Under the pieces are notes generated by a model, which saw nothing but the letters and a program-made list of their open reading frames with translations, was not told where the DNA came from and searched no databases. A program made the position numbers and the translations under genes. Source: Streptomyces sindenensis (GTDB taxonomy: Bacteria; Actinomycetota; Actinomycetes; Streptomycetales; Streptomycetaceae). Taken from it: 64,000 bases of DNA. Each line of letters opens with the position of its first letter. The stretch's first letter is position 1. Below are positions 1-8,678 of the stretch, one piece after another. The stretch lies in the NCBI RefSeq assembly GCF_014649035.1, contig NZ_BMSG01000020.1, positions 62,001 to 126,000 on the forward strand, read 5' to 3'.

Positions 1-1225
1 CACCGCGCACATCGCGATCGTGCTGTTCACCCGCGCGGAGGGCGGCAGCTACACCCTGGCCGGCGCGCTCGCCGCCGCGTACGGCCTGGCCACCGCCGTC
101 GGGCAGCCGCTGCTCGGCCGCGCGGTCGACCTGTACGGGCAGCCGCGCGTCCAGCTCCCGGCCGCCGTGCTCTCCGCGCTCGGGATGTCCCTGCTGGCCC
201 TCACCGGCCTCGGCTCGCTCCCGCTGGCCTACTTCGCCGTCATCGTCGCCGGAGTCGCCACACCGCCCCTGGAGGGCGGTCTGCGGGCCCTGTGGCCCAG
301 CGTCCTCAAGGGCGAGGGCCAGGTGCACCGGGCCTATGCCATGGACGCCGTGGCGCAGGAGATCATGTTCACCGTCGGACCGCTCCTGGTGACGCTGCTC
401 GTCTCGCTCTGGTCCCCGGCCGCCGCCCTGCTCGTCATCAACGCCATCGGCGTCCTCGGCGCCCTCTCGGTCGTCCTCTCCGAGCCCTCGCGCACCTGGC
501 GCTCCGCGCCCCGCGAGGCGCACTGGCTCGGCGCCCTGCGCTCGCCCGGACTCCTCGCGCTCCTCGGCGCGTTCTTCTTCGTCGGGCTCGCCCTCGGCTC
601 CATCACGGTGGCCGGGGTGGCGTACGCCGACGACCACGGGCGGGAGGCGGTGTACGGCTGGCTGATGGCCGCCCTCGGCCTCGGCGCGCTGATCGGCGGT
701 CTGGCCTACGGGGCACGGCAGTGGGCCGGTGCCCCCGAGAAGCGGCTGCGGGTCATCGTCGGGCTGCTGGCACTGGGCTATCTGCCGCTGACGCTCACCC
801 CCTCGGTGCCGCTCATGACCGTCTTCGCCGCCCTCGCCGGGGTCTTCCTCGCCCCGGCCATCGCCTGCTCCTTCATCGTGGTCGACCGGCACGCCCCGCG
901 CGGCACGGTGACCGAGGCGTTCTCCTGGCTCGTCACCACGTTCGGCGTAGGCGCGGCGGTCGGCACGGCCGTCGCCGGACCGGCCGTCGAACTCGGCTCG
1001 ACCGCCTGGAGCTTCGCCGTCGCGGGGGCCGGGGGAGTGGCCGCCCTGGTGGTCCTCCTGGCCACCGGGAAGGTACTCGGCGGTGTCCCGGCGCCCGGGG
1101 CCGGGACCGCGACGCCTGGCACTTCCCCGAGCTCTCGGCTTCGCTCGAGCAGGGGAGGCTCCATCCCTCGCGGTGTTGCCGAAACGCCCGAACCGCTCCG
1201 CGATGAGGACGTTCCGGCGCCTTGA
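1..1225 (+). CDS. MFS transporter, 5' end outside the window
   Basis: The reading frame is open from the left edge, so the N-terminus is missing. About 400 residues are visible, made of repeated hydrophobic helices separated by short Arg/Gly-rich loops, as in a 12-TM major facilitator superfamily transporter. A GRAVDLYG segment resembles the MFS loop 2-3 motif. Substrate cannot be told from sequence. The C-terminal tail after the last helix is low in hydrophobicity and is partly encoded by a dispersed hairpin repeat (1122-1165), so the last ~40 residues are probably acquired and dispensable. It lies upstream of pafA in the same orientation with a 173-bp gap. Function inferred from fold only. 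Confidence 0.8.
   Translation, partial: TAHIAIVLFTRAEGGSYTLAGALAAAYGLATAVGQPLLGRAVDLYGQPRVQLPAAVLSALGMSLLALTGLGSLPLAYFAVIVAGVATPPLEGGLRALWPSVLKGEGQVHRAYAMDAVAQEIMFTVGPLLVTLLVSLWSPAAALLVINAIGVLGALSVVLSEPSRTWRSAPREAHWLGALRSPGLLALLGAFFFVGLALGSITVAGVAYADDHGREAVYGWLMAALGLGALIGGLAYGARQWAGAPEKRLRVIVGLLALGYLPLTLTPSVPLMTVFAALAGVFLAPAIACSFIVVDRHAPRGTVTEAFSWLVTTFGVGAAVGTAVAGPAVELGSTAWSFAVAGAGGVAALVVLLATGKVLGGVPAPGAGTATPGTSPSSRLRSSRGGSIPRGVAETPEPLRDEDVPAP
1122..1165 (+). repeat. Dispersed 44-bp hairpin repeat, copy 1
   Basis: This 44-bp segment matches 46936-46979 at 39 of 44 positions by hand alignment. Both copies can fold through CCCC/GGGG and GCTC/GAGC arms. Here it lies in the 3' end of the MFS gene and is read through in frame. 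The second copy is inside pheT. It looks like a small palindromic repeat family that tolerates insertion in coding DNA. Confidence 0.75.
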
Positions 1226-1398
1226 GACGCACCGCGAGACGCACCGCACCGGACGCCGCGGCCCATCCGGCCCTGAGCGCCGGGACACCCCCTGCCGCTC
1301 CCGTCCGTACGGCCGCCGTCGTGACGGGATCGGAAAATGATCGAAACGGTGCCGTCGAACCCGGTTTCAGCTCGGGCCACAAGGCGTAATGTTCAGTC

Positions 1399-2760
1399 AT
1401 GGACCGCCGCATTTTCGGGCTGGAGAACGAGTACGGCGTCACGTGCACGTTCAGGGGACAGCGCCGACTGTCACCTGACGAAGTGGCGCGCTACCTCTTC
1501 CGCCGTGTCGTGTCATGGGGCCGCAGCAGCAACGTCTTTCTGCGGAACGGCGCCCGCCTCTACCTCGACGTGGGATCGCATCCGGAATACGCAACCCCGG
1601 AATGCGACAACGTGACCGAACTGGTCACCCACGACAAGGCCGGCGAGCGCATTCTCGAAGGCCTGCTCGTCGACGCCGAACGCCGCCTGCACGAGGAGGG
1701 AATCGCGGGCGACGTCTATCTCTTCAAGAACAACACCGACTCGGCGGGAAACTCCTACGGATGCCACGAGAACTACCTTGTGGCCCGGCACGGAGAATTC
1801 TCCCGGCTCGCGGACATCCTCATTCCCTTCCTCGTCACCAGGCAGCTGATCTGCGGCGCCGGCAAGGTGCTCCAGACCCCGCGTGGCGCGGTCTACTGCG
1901 TCAGCCAGCGCGCCGAGCACATCTGGGAGGGCGTCAGCTCCGCGACGACCCGCTCCCGGCCGATCATCAACACCCGTGACGAACCCCACGCCGACGCCGA
2001 GCGGTACCGCCGCCTCCACGTCATCGTCGGTGACTCGAACATGTCCGAGACGACCATGCTGCTCAAGGTCGGCGCCACCGACCTGGTGCTCCGCATGATC
2101 GAGGCGGGCACGGTGATGCGCGACCTGACCCTGGAGAACCCGATCCGGGCGATCCGCGAGGTCAGCCACGACCTCACCGGGCAGCGCAAGGTGCGCCTCG
2201 CCAGCGGCCGGGAGGCCTCGGCCATCGAGGTCCAGCGGGAGTACTACGAGAAGGCCGTCGACTTCGTCGAACGCCGGGGTATCCGCACCGGCACCGTCGA
2301 CCAGGTCCTGGAGCTGTGGGGCCGCGCCCTGGACGCGATCGAGGCCCAGGACCTCGACCGGATCGACACCGAGATCGACTGGGTCATGAAGTACAAGCTC
2401 ATCGAGCGGTACCGGGCCAAGCACAACATGACCATGTCGAACCCCCGGGTCGCCCAGATAGACCTCGCCTACCACGACATCCACCGCCGTCGCGGTCTCT
2501 TCTACCTCCTGGAGAAGAAGGGGCAGACGGCCCGCATCTGCAACGACCTGAAGATCTTCGAGGGCAAGACGGTGCCCCCGCAGACCACCCGGGCGCGGCT
2601 GCGCGGCGACTTCATCCGCCGGGCCCAGGAACAGCGCAGGGACTTCACCGTCGACTGGGTCCACCTCAAGCTGAACGACCAGGCGCAGCGCACGGTGCTG
2701 TGCAAGGACCCGTTCCGGTCCGTGGACGAACGGGTGGAGAAGCTCATCGCCGGCATGTGA
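1399..2760 (+). CDS. pafA: Proteasome accessory factor PafA, Pup--protein ligase
   Basis: 453 residues, the usual PafA length. PafA uses ATP to phosphorylate the C-terminal Glu of Pup and joins it to substrate lysines, marking proteins for the actinobacterial proteasome. The carboxylate-amine-ligase-like fold is recognisable from the start: GLENEYG at residues 7-13 and LYLDVGSHPEYATPE around 54-68, where Asp57 matches the catalytic Asp. The C-terminal small domain (from about residue 380) is intact. A TAATGT -10-like hexamer ends 6 nt before the ATG, suggesting a leaderless transcript. A terminator hairpin follows. The pup-prcBA genes that usually accompany it would lie to the left, outside the window. 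Confidence 0.97.
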   Translation: MDRRIFGLENEYGVTCTFRGQRRLSPDEVARYLFRRVVSWGRSSNVFLRNGARLYLDVGSHPEYATPECDNVTELVTHDKAGERILEGLLVDAERRLHEEGIAGDVYLFKNNTDSAGNSYGCHENYLVARHGEFSRLADILIPFLVTRQLICGAGKVLQTPRGAVYCVSQRAEHIWEGVSSATTRSRPIINTRDEPHADAERYRRLHVIVGDSNMSETTMLLKVGATDLVLRMIEAGTVMRDLTLENPIRAIREVSHDLTGQRKVRLASGREASAIEVQREYYEKAVDFVERRGIRTGTVDQVLELWGRALDAIEAQDLDRIDTEIDWVMKYKLIERYRAKHNMTMSNPRVAQIDLAYHDIHRRRGLFYLLEKKGQTARICNDLKIFEGKTVPPQTTRARLRGDFIRRAQEQRRDFTVDWVHLKLNDQAQRTVLCKDPFRSVDERVEKLIAGM

Positions 2761-2837
2761 CGGGCCCGGCCCGCGCGGAACCCGCAGGACGCGCGGGACT
2801 CCCGGGACGGGCGGGACTCGCGGGAAAAGGGGCACAG

Positions 2838-2868
2838 TGTACGCCGGGGCCGGCCGCCCCGGCGTACA
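2838..2868 (+). terminator. Hairpin terminator after pafA
   Basis: A perfect 13-bp stem (2838-2850 with 2856-2868) around a CGGCC loop, 78 bp after the pafA stop and before the next promoter. There is no U-tract, as is common in Streptomyces. Confidence 0.65.
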
Positions 2869-2950
2869 GCCGTGTCGGTGCCCGTGATGCCGCTGGGGCG
2901 AAGTCGTAGAGTGGCGGGAGTGCCCGGAGCCCCCTACGCGAGTTGGACTG

Positions 2951-3931
2951 ATGATCCCCACGAAAACTGCCCGGCGTGCCGCCGCCCTGCTGGCCGTGCC
3001 CGCTCTGCTGATCACCGCCGCCTGCGGTTCCGATTCCAAGGACGACTCCGCGCCCAAGAACTCGGGGCCGGTCGCCGAGGTCTCCGGGAAGTTCGGTGCC
3101 GAGCCCAAGATCGAGATCGCCAAGGACGCCAAGGTGTCCGACGAGGTCGTCGCGAGCGACGTCTCGACCGGTGACGGCGCCGAGGTGAAGAAGGGCGACA
3201 TCGTCCGCCTGGACTTCGCCGGCAACATCGAGGCGCTCGGCTCCACCTGGGCCCAGCGGCAGGGCGCCGACCCGAAGGCCCCCCGCGCCCAGGTCGTGCA
3301 GGAGGTCGGCAAGCAGGGGCAGATGCTGCCGACCAAGGTCGCGGACGCACTGGCCGGCCACAAGATCGGCAGCCGGGTCCAGGTCGAGGGCACGGCCGAG
3401 GCGATCGTCGGCGAGCAGCTGAACCCGCAGTCCGGGATCAAGCCCACCGACCCGCTGGTCTGGGTCGTCGACATCGTCAACGCCAAGAAGGTCGACAAGA
3501 AGGGCGAGGCGAAGGGGACCCAGGCCGCCAGCGAGGCCGGGATGCCCGAGGTGAAGGCGGCGTCGCAGAAGGCCGCGACCATCACCATCCCCAAGGGCGA
3601 GAAGGCCCCGAAGGACCTCAAGGAGCAGGTCCTGATCAAGGGCGACGGGGCTGCGGTCAAGGCCGGTGAAGGCCTGGTCGTCCAGTACACCGGGGTGAAG
3701 TGGGAGGACGGCGAGAAGTTCGACTCCTCCTGGGACCACGGTGGGGCGAGCGCCTTCCCGATCGGCGTCGGCGGTGTCATCCAGGGCTGGGACAAGGGAC
3801 TGGTCGGCAAGCACGTCGGTGACCGCGTGCTGCTGACCATCCCGCCGAACCAGGCCTACGGAGCCGACCCCTCCAACCAGCTGGCCAAGAACAACCTCGT
3901 CTTCGTCGTCGACATCCTCGGCACCGTCTGA
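2951..3931 (+). CDS. FKBP-type peptidyl-prolyl isomerase, lipoprotein
   Basis: 326 residues. The N-terminus is a lipoprotein signal peptide: basic TKTARRAAA, a hydrophobic stretch and lipobox ITAAC with Cys at about 25, followed by a Ser/Asp/Lys-rich linker. Two FKBP-like units follow. The first (about 65-190) is degenerate. The second (about 225-326) carries VQYTGVKWEDGEKFDSSW, GVIQGWDKGLVG and NNLVFVVDILGTV, the usual FKBP core. It would catalyse prolyl cis-trans isomerisation on exported proteins outside the membrane. A TAGAGT -10-like hexamer lies about 45 nt upstream. It is followed by a second, cytoplasmic FKBP; paired FKBPs next to pafA are typical for Streptomyces. Confidence 0.93.
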   Translation: MIPTKTARRAAALLAVPALLITAACGSDSKDDSAPKNSGPVAEVSGKFGAEPKIEIAKDAKVSDEVVASDVSTGDGAEVKKGDIVRLDFAGNIEALGSTWAQRQGADPKAPRAQVVQEVGKQGQMLPTKVADALAGHKIGSRVQVEGTAEAIVGEQLNPQSGIKPTDPLVWVVDIVNAKKVDKKGEAKGTQAASEAGMPEVKAASQKAATITIPKGEKAPKDLKEQVLIKGDGAAVKAGEGLVVQYTGVKWEDGEKFDSSWDHGGASAFPIGVGGVIQGWDKGLVGKHVGDRVLLTIPPNQAYGADPSNQLAKNNLVFVVDILGTV

Positions 3932-4036
3932 GACACCCTCTCCGTACGGTGACACCCTCTCCGCACGTCCGGGCGACGGGGCGAGCCGTGCAAGACTTGT
4001 GGGGTTTTTCCCCAAGATTCTTTTAGGAGCAGTTCA

Positions 4037-4408
4037 GTGAGCATCGAGAAGCCCGAGGTCGACTTCCCGGGTGGCGAGCCGCCGGCCGATCTGGAGATCA
4101 AGGACATCTGGGAGGGCGACGGCCCGGTGGCCCAGGCGGGCCAGACCGTCTCCGTCCACTACGTGGGCGTGTCCTTCTCCACCGGCGAGGAGTTCGACGC
4201 CTCCTGGAACCGCGGCACCCCGCTGCAGTTCCAGCTCGGGGCCGGCCAGGTCATCTCCGGCTGGGACAAGGGCGTGCAGGGCATGAAGGTCGGCGGCCGC
4301 CGCCAGCTGACCATCCCCGCCCACCTCGCCTACGGCGACCGCGGCGCCGGCGGCAAGATCGCCCCCGGTGAGACGCTGATCTTCGTCTGCGACCTGGTCT
4401 CGGCCTGA
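4037..4408 (+). CDS. FKBP-type peptidyl-prolyl isomerase, cytoplasmic
   Basis: 123 residues, one complete FKBP domain and no signal peptide, so a cytosolic prolyl isomerase. Family motifs are plain: VHYVGVSFSTGEEFDASW, GAGQVISGWDKGVQGMKVGG, IPAHLAYGDRGAGGKI and TLIFVCDLVSA. It starts at GTG with AGGAG about 9 nt upstream. The leader contains a small T-loop hairpin (3996-4016). It probably has its own promoter, since 105 bp separate it from the lipoprotein FKBP, and a strong terminator follows directly. Confidence 0.95.
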   Translation: MSIEKPEVDFPGGEPPADLEIKDIWEGDGPVAQAGQTVSVHYVGVSFSTGEEFDASWNRGTPLQFQLGAGQVISGWDKGVQGMKVGGRRQLTIPAHLAYGDRGAGGKIAPGETLIFVCDLVSA

Positions 4409-4427
4409 GCCGTTTGCGCACGTACCC

Positions 4428-4461
4428 CTGAGGGCCCCCGCCGCACGGCGGGGGCCCTCAG
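4428..4461 (+). terminator. Hairpin terminator after FKBP gene
   Basis: A perfect 15-bp GC-rich stem (4428-4442 with 4447-4461) closing a GCAC loop, 20 bp after the stop codon and upstream of the pafB promoter. Confidence 0.8.
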
Positions 4462-4531
4462 GGCCGTCCAGGGGCCCGCCCCCGCCCTCCGCCCGACGGC
4501 CCGGCTTTGGATCCCCACACCCCGGGGCGGT

Positions 4532-4551
4532 ACGGTCGACCGTCGTAGAGC
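4532..4551 (+). promoter_or_regulatory. Palindrome and -10-like element before pafB
   Basis: ACGGTCGACCGT (4532-4543) is a perfect 12-bp palindrome, followed 2 nt later by TAGAGC (4546-4551), a plausible -10. The pafB ATG is at 4570. The position fits an operator in the promoter spacer of the pafB-pafC transcript; the factor is unknown. Confidence 0.4.
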
Positions 4552-4569
4552 ACCGGAGAAAGGGCGTCG

Positions 4570-5523
4570 ATGGCGATTGCCAAGGCCGAGCGGTTGATGA
4601 ACCTCGCGCTGTGCCTGCTGGGGACCCGGCGCCCCCTCAGCAAGCGCGAACTCCGCGGATCCATCGAGGCCTACCTCGAAGCGGGCTCCGACGACTCCTT
4701 CAACCGGATGTTCGAGCGCGACAAGGACGATCTGCGCGAGCTCGGACTCGTCATCGAGACCGTGGAGAACCTCGACGGCGACACCGGCTACCTCGCCCGC
4801 CGCGACAGCAACCGGCTGCCCCCCATCACCCTGGACGCCGAGGAGGCCGCAGCCCTGGGCCTCGCCGCCAAGGTCTGGCAGCAGGCCCGACTCGCCGGGG
4901 CGGCCAGCGGCGCCCTGCAGAAGCTGCGCGCCGCCGGAATGCCCGAGGCCGAGGACGCCTACGAGGTCCACAGCGCCCTCGAACCCCGCATCCCGGTCCA
5001 CGAGGCCGCCTTCGAGCCCCTCATGCTGGCCTGCCGCGACCGCCGCCCGGTCACCTTCGACTACCGCAAGGCCAACTCCGCCCGCGCCGAACAGCGCCAG
5101 GTCGAACCCTGGACCCTCGAATGCTGGCGCGGCCACTGGTATCTGGCCGGCTGGGACCGCGAGCGGGGCGCCGAACGCGTATTCCGGCTCTCCCGCATCA
5201 GCGGCAAGGTCCGCTCCCGCGCCGGAGCCTTCAGCGCCGGGGTGCCCGACGTGGTCACCGTCCGCGAGACCGTCGAGAGCTGGGCCGGCGAGACCGCGAC
5301 CCGCACCGCCCGCATCCGGCTGCGCGCCGGAGCCGGCTACCCGCTGCGCTCCCGCGCCACCGCCGTACGGGACCGCGGCGACGGCTGGGACGAACTGGAG
5401 ATCCCGTACGGACACGGGCTCGACGCCTGGCTCGTCGAGTTCGGCCCGGACGTCGTCGTGGAGGAGCCCGCCGATCTGCGGGCCGATGTGGTGGACCGGC
5501 TCCGAGCCGTGGCCAAGGACTAG
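4570..5523 (+). CDS. pafB: WYL-domain regulator PafB
   Basis: 317 residues: an N-terminal DeoR-type winged helix (about 1-75, including LSKRELRGSIEAY) and a WYL domain (about 140-235, with VTFDYRKANS and WTLECWRGHWYLAGWD), then a WCX-like C-terminal part. In mycobacteria PafB and PafC form a heterodimer that activates DNA-damage genes independently of LexA. Despite the name they are not proteasome components; linkage to pafA is genomic. pafC follows after 13 bp, so they are co-transcribed. A palindrome overlaps the likely promoter. Confidence 0.92.
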   Translation: MAIAKAERLMNLALCLLGTRRPLSKRELRGSIEAYLEAGSDDSFNRMFERDKDDLRELGLVIETVENLDGDTGYLARRDSNRLPPITLDAEEAAALGLAAKVWQQARLAGAASGALQKLRAAGMPEAEDAYEVHSALEPRIPVHEAAFEPLMLACRDRRPVTFDYRKANSARAEQRQVEPWTLECWRGHWYLAGWDRERGAERVFRLSRISGKVRSRAGAFSAGVPDVVTVRETVESWAGETATRTARIRLRAGAGYPLRSRATAVRDRGDGWDELEIPYGHGLDAWLVEFGPDVVVEEPADLRADVVDRLRAVAKD

Positions 5524-5536
5524 GGGAGCCGACACG

Positions 5537-6493
5537 ATGGCCACGAACGCGATCGACCAGACCCGCCGGATGCTGTCCCTGGTGACGTATCTGCGCGAGC
5601 GCCCCGGTGCCCACGTCCAGGACGTGGCGCGGGCCTTCGGGATCACCGAGGACGAGCTGATCTCCGACCTCGACGTCCTGCCCATGTGCGGCACCAGCTT
5701 CCGCGGCGGCGACCTCCTCGACATCGACACCGACGGCGACCGCATCTGGTGGCACAACCCGGACGACGTCGCCGAGCCGCTCCGGCTCGCCGCCGACGAG
5801 GCCACCGCGCTGCTCGTCGCCGCCCGCGCCGTCGCCACCCTCCCCGGCCTGCGCGAGAGCGACCGCGAGGCCCTCGTCCGCGCCACCGCCAAGCTGGAGA
5901 CGGCCGCCGGCGAGTCCGGCGCGGCCAGCTCCCGCCTCTCGGTGACCTTCGAGGCCGAGGGCGGCGTCTTCGCCGACGTCGACCGTGCCATCTCCGAGCG
6001 CCGCCGGCTCTGGCTGCGCTACTACTCGCCCGCCCGCGACGAACTCACCGAGCGCGAGGTCGACCCCATCCGGCTCTTCGCCGTCGGCCACACCTACATG
6101 GAGGGCTGGTGCCGGCTCTCCGAGGCCCGCCGGACCTTCCGGCTCGACCGGGTCGCCGAGATCCGCCTCCTCGACGCCCCCGCCGCCCCGCCCGAGCTGG
6201 AACTGCGCGACCTGTCCGCCGGTCTGGTCCAGCCCGCCGCCGAGGACCCGGAAGTCGTCATCGAGGTCGGCACCGGCGGCCGCTGGGTCGCCGAGTACTA
6301 CCCGCACGACAGTGCCGAGGAACTCCCCGACGGCGGCCTGCGCATCACCCTGCGCACCCCCGACCCGGCCTCGCTGCGCCGGCTCGCCCTGCGGCTCGGC
6401 GGCGACGGCCGCATCGTCGCCCCGCCGGAGCTCGCGGACAGCGCCCGCGACGCCGCGCGCGAGGCGCTCGCCGCCTACGAGGACACGGTCTGA
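5537..6493 (+). CDS. pafC: WYL-domain regulator PafC
   Basis: 318 residues with the same layout as PafB: N-terminal winged helix (GAHVQDVARAFGITEDEL, about 27-44), WYL domain (RLWLRYYSPARDELTEREV, VGHTYMEGWCRLSEARRTF) and a C-terminal WCX-like region. It is the predicted partner of PafB in the DNA-damage-responsive transcription activator. The ATG lies 13 bp after the pafB stop, with GGGGAG as ribosome binding site. Downstream small genes follow at short distance (23 and 74 bp), so the transcript may run on toward tatA. Confidence 0.92.
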   Translation: MATNAIDQTRRMLSLVTYLRERPGAHVQDVARAFGITEDELISDLDVLPMCGTSFRGGDLLDIDTDGDRIWWHNPDDVAEPLRLAADEATALLVAARAVATLPGLRESDREALVRATAKLETAAGESGAASSRLSVTFEAEGGVFADVDRAISERRRLWLRYYSPARDELTEREVDPIRLFAVGHTYMEGWCRLSEARRTFRLDRVAEIRLLDAPAAPPELELRDLSAGLVQPAAEDPEVVIEVGTGGRWVAEYYPHDSAEELPDGGLRITLRTPDPASLRRLALRLGGDGRIVAPPELADSARDAAREALAAYEDTV

Positions 6494-6516
6494 GGGCCCG
6501 GGGAAGGGAGACGACG

Positions 6517-6855
6517 ATGAACCGGACGCCCCTGTTCCGCGCCGCCGGCGAGACCCGCCCGGAGGCTCTGCCCGGCACCGGGATACGCCCGGCGCACCGG
6601 TCCGCCGCCGGTCCCGTCCCCGTGCCGGTCCCCGCCACCGTACGATTCCGGGCCGCCTGCCCCGACTGCCGGGGGCGCTTCGAGCTGGCCGCCGCCGCAC
6701 TGCGCCTGGCGATCGGCGCCACCCGCCGCACCACCTTCTACACCTTCACCTGCCCCGAGTGCGGCGCCTCGGTCCGCAAGCCCGCCGGGGAGCGCATCAT
6801 CGAACTGCTCACCGGCGGCGGCGTACGGACCCTGCGCCTGCACACCGCCCTGTAG
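6517..6855 (+). CDS. Small protein with two CPxC pairs, unknown function
   Basis: 112 residues. The first 45 are Pro/Ala-rich and look disordered. The rest contains two Cys pairs, CPDC near residue 48 and CPEC near 80, separated by about 30 residues, which suggests a zinc ribbon. The ATG has GGGAAGGGAG nearby as ribosome binding site and starts 23 bp after pafC, so it is probably in the pafBC transcript. I do not recognise a named family. A nucleic-acid-binding or regulatory accessory role for PafBC is possible but is inference from location only. Confidence 0.65.
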   Translation: MNRTPLFRAAGETRPEALPGTGIRPAHRSAAGPVPVPVPATVRFRAACPDCRGRFELAAAALRLAIGATRRTTFYTFTCPECGASVRKPAGERIIELLTGGGVRTLRLHTAL

Positions 6856-6929
6856 CGCCCCCGCAGCGCTCCGACCGCACCGCCCGCCCGCCGGAAGCCC
6901 GCGGCAAGCTCGTAGGAAGAGGCACCCGT

Positions 6930-7127
6930 ATGTTCTGGCCCATGCTCGCCATCGCCCTGGGATTCCTGGGCATCGCCGTGCTCGGCGTCCTCGGCATCAA
7001 GGTCTTCGTCGAGGCGCGGCGTCTGGGCCGTCAGGTCACCGACACCACCGAGCGCATCAACCGGGCCTCCGAGGACCTGGAACGGGCCGCCACCCGCCTC
7101 GCGGCCACCGGTGACGGCCTGCGATAG
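6930..7127 (+). CDS. Small single-TM membrane protein with C-terminal helix
   Basis: 65 residues: a hydrophobic segment (about 2-26, rich in Leu/Ile/Val/Gly) followed by a charged helical tail (RRLGRQVTDTTERINRASED and onward), which may form a coiled coil. It starts at ATG with GGAAGAGG upstream. The position between pafC and tatA and the parallel with TatA architecture (TM plus amphipathic helix) are noteworthy, but it lacks the FG hinge of TatA and should not be called a Tat component. Function unknown. Confidence 0.6.
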   Translation: MFWPMLAIALGFLGIAVLGVLGIKVFVEARRLGRQVTDTTERINRASEDLERAATRLAATGDGLR

Positions 7128-7227
7128 CGGGGCCGTGGGCCCGAACCCCCACAGGACAGGGGGGTACGCTGCATGGGTCGGCCCAGGCAGGGAGGTGCGG
7201 GGCCGCAAGCCGGAGTACGCACGGGCA

Positions 7228-7258
7228 TTGCCTCGCGTTTACCCCTGCGGGTTACGAT
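7228..7258 (+). promoter_or_regulatory. Candidate promoter for tatA
   Basis: TTGCCT (7228-7233) and TACGAT (7253-7258) separated by 19 bp in the 218-bp gap before tatA. It is a vegetative-type promoter by eye; the spacing is slightly long. Confidence 0.35.
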
Positions 7259-7345
7259 CGCTGCCAAGCGCAACGATCGGACGTATGCCCGGTCGAACGG
7301 GTAGCGAGCCCACCCCCAGCCGCCTCAGTGAGAAGGAAGTCGCAC

Positions 7346-7642
7346 ATGATCGGCAATCTGAAGCCCCTCGAGATCGTTCTGATCATCGCTGTCATCCTGC
7401 TGCTCTTCGGTGCCAAGAAGCTCCCCGACATGGCGCGCTCGCTCGGCAAGTCGGCCCGCATTCTCAAGAGCGAGGCCAAGGCGATGAAGAAGGACGACGC
7501 GGCGACCGCGACGCCCACCACGGAGACCGTCGACGACACGGTCCCGCCGCAGTCCACCACCGCGCGCACCATCCAGGCCGCGCCGGGAGACGTCACCAGC
7601 TCCCGCCCGGTCAACGAGGCCAAGCCCACCACCCAGAGCTGA
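7346..7642 (+). CDS. tatA: Sec-independent protein translocase subunit TatA
   Basis: 98 residues. A single N-terminal TM helix (about 8-22), the FG hinge and the KKLPDMARSLGKS amphipathic helix are the hallmarks of TatA. A Thr/Pro-rich acidic tail completes it. TatA oligomerises to let folded twin-arginine substrates cross the membrane, working with TatC, which follows after 51 bp. The ATG was chosen because the TM helix begins at the usual distance; AGAAGGAAG lies upstream. tatB is not adjacent, which is normal for Streptomyces. Confidence 0.95.
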   Translation: MIGNLKPLEIVLIIAVILLLFGAKKLPDMARSLGKSARILKSEAKAMKKDDAATATPTTETVDDTVPPQSTTARTIQAAPGDVTSSRPVNEAKPTTQS

Positions 7643-7693
7643 CACAGCTGACGCGCTCCGCCGACAGCCGCCGCACGAGACGAGGGAAGTGGG

Positions 7694-8659
7694 TTGCTCA
7701 AGTCTGCCCGCAAGCAGGAGAAGGACGACGAGGGGCGGATGCCTCTCCTCGATCACCTGCGTGAGCTGCGTAACCGGCTGCTGAAGGCCGTGCTGGCGAT
7801 CGTCGTGGTGACGATCGTCGCGGCGTTCTTCCAGAAGGACATCTACGACTTCCTTCTGCGCCCCCTCCTCGAATCCGTCGGGTGCAAGGACGGCGTGGTC
7901 GTCGCCGTCAACGGCAAGCCCTGCGCGCTGCTGAAGACCAACACCCTGCTGGCGCCGTTCACGAACGCCCTCAAGGTCGCTCTGATGTCCGGCGTCCTGC
8001 TGGCCACGCCGGTCTGGCTGTACCAGCTGTGGGCCTTCGTCGCCCCGGGGCTGCACCAGGGCGAGAAGCGCTATGCCTACGCCTTCGCCGTCGTGGGCGC
8101 GCCCCTCTTCCTCTCCGGCGGCTACCTCGCGTACGCGATCCTGCCGCAGACCGCCGAGATCATGCTCGGGTTCAGCCCCGAGAACGTGCAGAACCAGATC
8201 GAGCTCGACAGTTATCTGGATCTGCTGGTCCGCATGGTGATCGTCTTCGGCATCGCCTTCGAGCTGCCTCTGCTGCTCATCGCGCTGAACATGACGGGTG
8301 TCGTCACCGGCAAGCGGATGCTCGGCTGGTGGCGCGGGATGATCGTGGGCCTCACCGCGTTCGCGGCGATCGCGACCCCCGGTGGCGAACCGGTCTCCAT
8401 GCTGCTTCTCGCCGGACCGCTCGGGGTGCTCTACTTCATCGCGGTCGGCTTCTCCCTGCTGAACGACAAGCGGCGCAACCGCAACAACCCCGACGCCGAG
8501 CTCAGCGACGACGAGGCCTCGGATCTGGATCTGACACCCGAGCCCGTCGGCCGTGTGGAGAACGTCTCCTCCTCCCGCCCCGCGCTGCCCGGCCAGAACA
8601 CCGGTGAGGCGGACGGGCCCGGATCGCACCGGCTGAACGGCTACGACGACATCACCTGA
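7694..8659 (+). CDS. tatC: Sec-independent protein translocase subunit TatC
   Basis: 321 residues with six predicted TM helices. The conserved N-terminal MPLLDHLRELRNRL, which helps recognise the twin-arginine signal, is at about 16-29. The C-terminal cytoplasmic tail is longer than in E. coli and rich in Asp/Ser/Pro. It starts at TTG (7694) with GAGGGAAG upstream; no ATG or GTG in frame fits before the conserved motif. It is the receptor subunit of the Tat translocase and is co-transcribed with tatA. Confidence 0.95.
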   Translation: MLKSARKQEKDDEGRMPLLDHLRELRNRLLKAVLAIVVVTIVAAFFQKDIYDFLLRPLLESVGCKDGVVVAVNGKPCALLKTNTLLAPFTNALKVALMSGVLLATPVWLYQLWAFVAPGLHQGEKRYAYAFAVVGAPLFLSGGYLAYAILPQTAEIMLGFSPENVQNQIELDSYLDLLVRMVIVFGIAFELPLLLIALNMTGVVTGKRMLGWWRGMIVGLTAFAAIATPGGEPVSMLLLAGPLGVLYFIAVGFSLLNDKRRNRNNPDAELSDDEASDLDLTPEPVGRVENVSSSRPALPGQNTGEADGPGSHRLNGYDDIT

Positions 8660-8678
8660 CCTTGTAGGGTCCGGAAGG

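Noticed and set aside
1513..3840. Long minus-strand ORF across pafA and the FKBP gene
   Set aside because: It is a shadow of high-GC coding on the plus strand; the product has no recognisable domains and both plus genes are certain.
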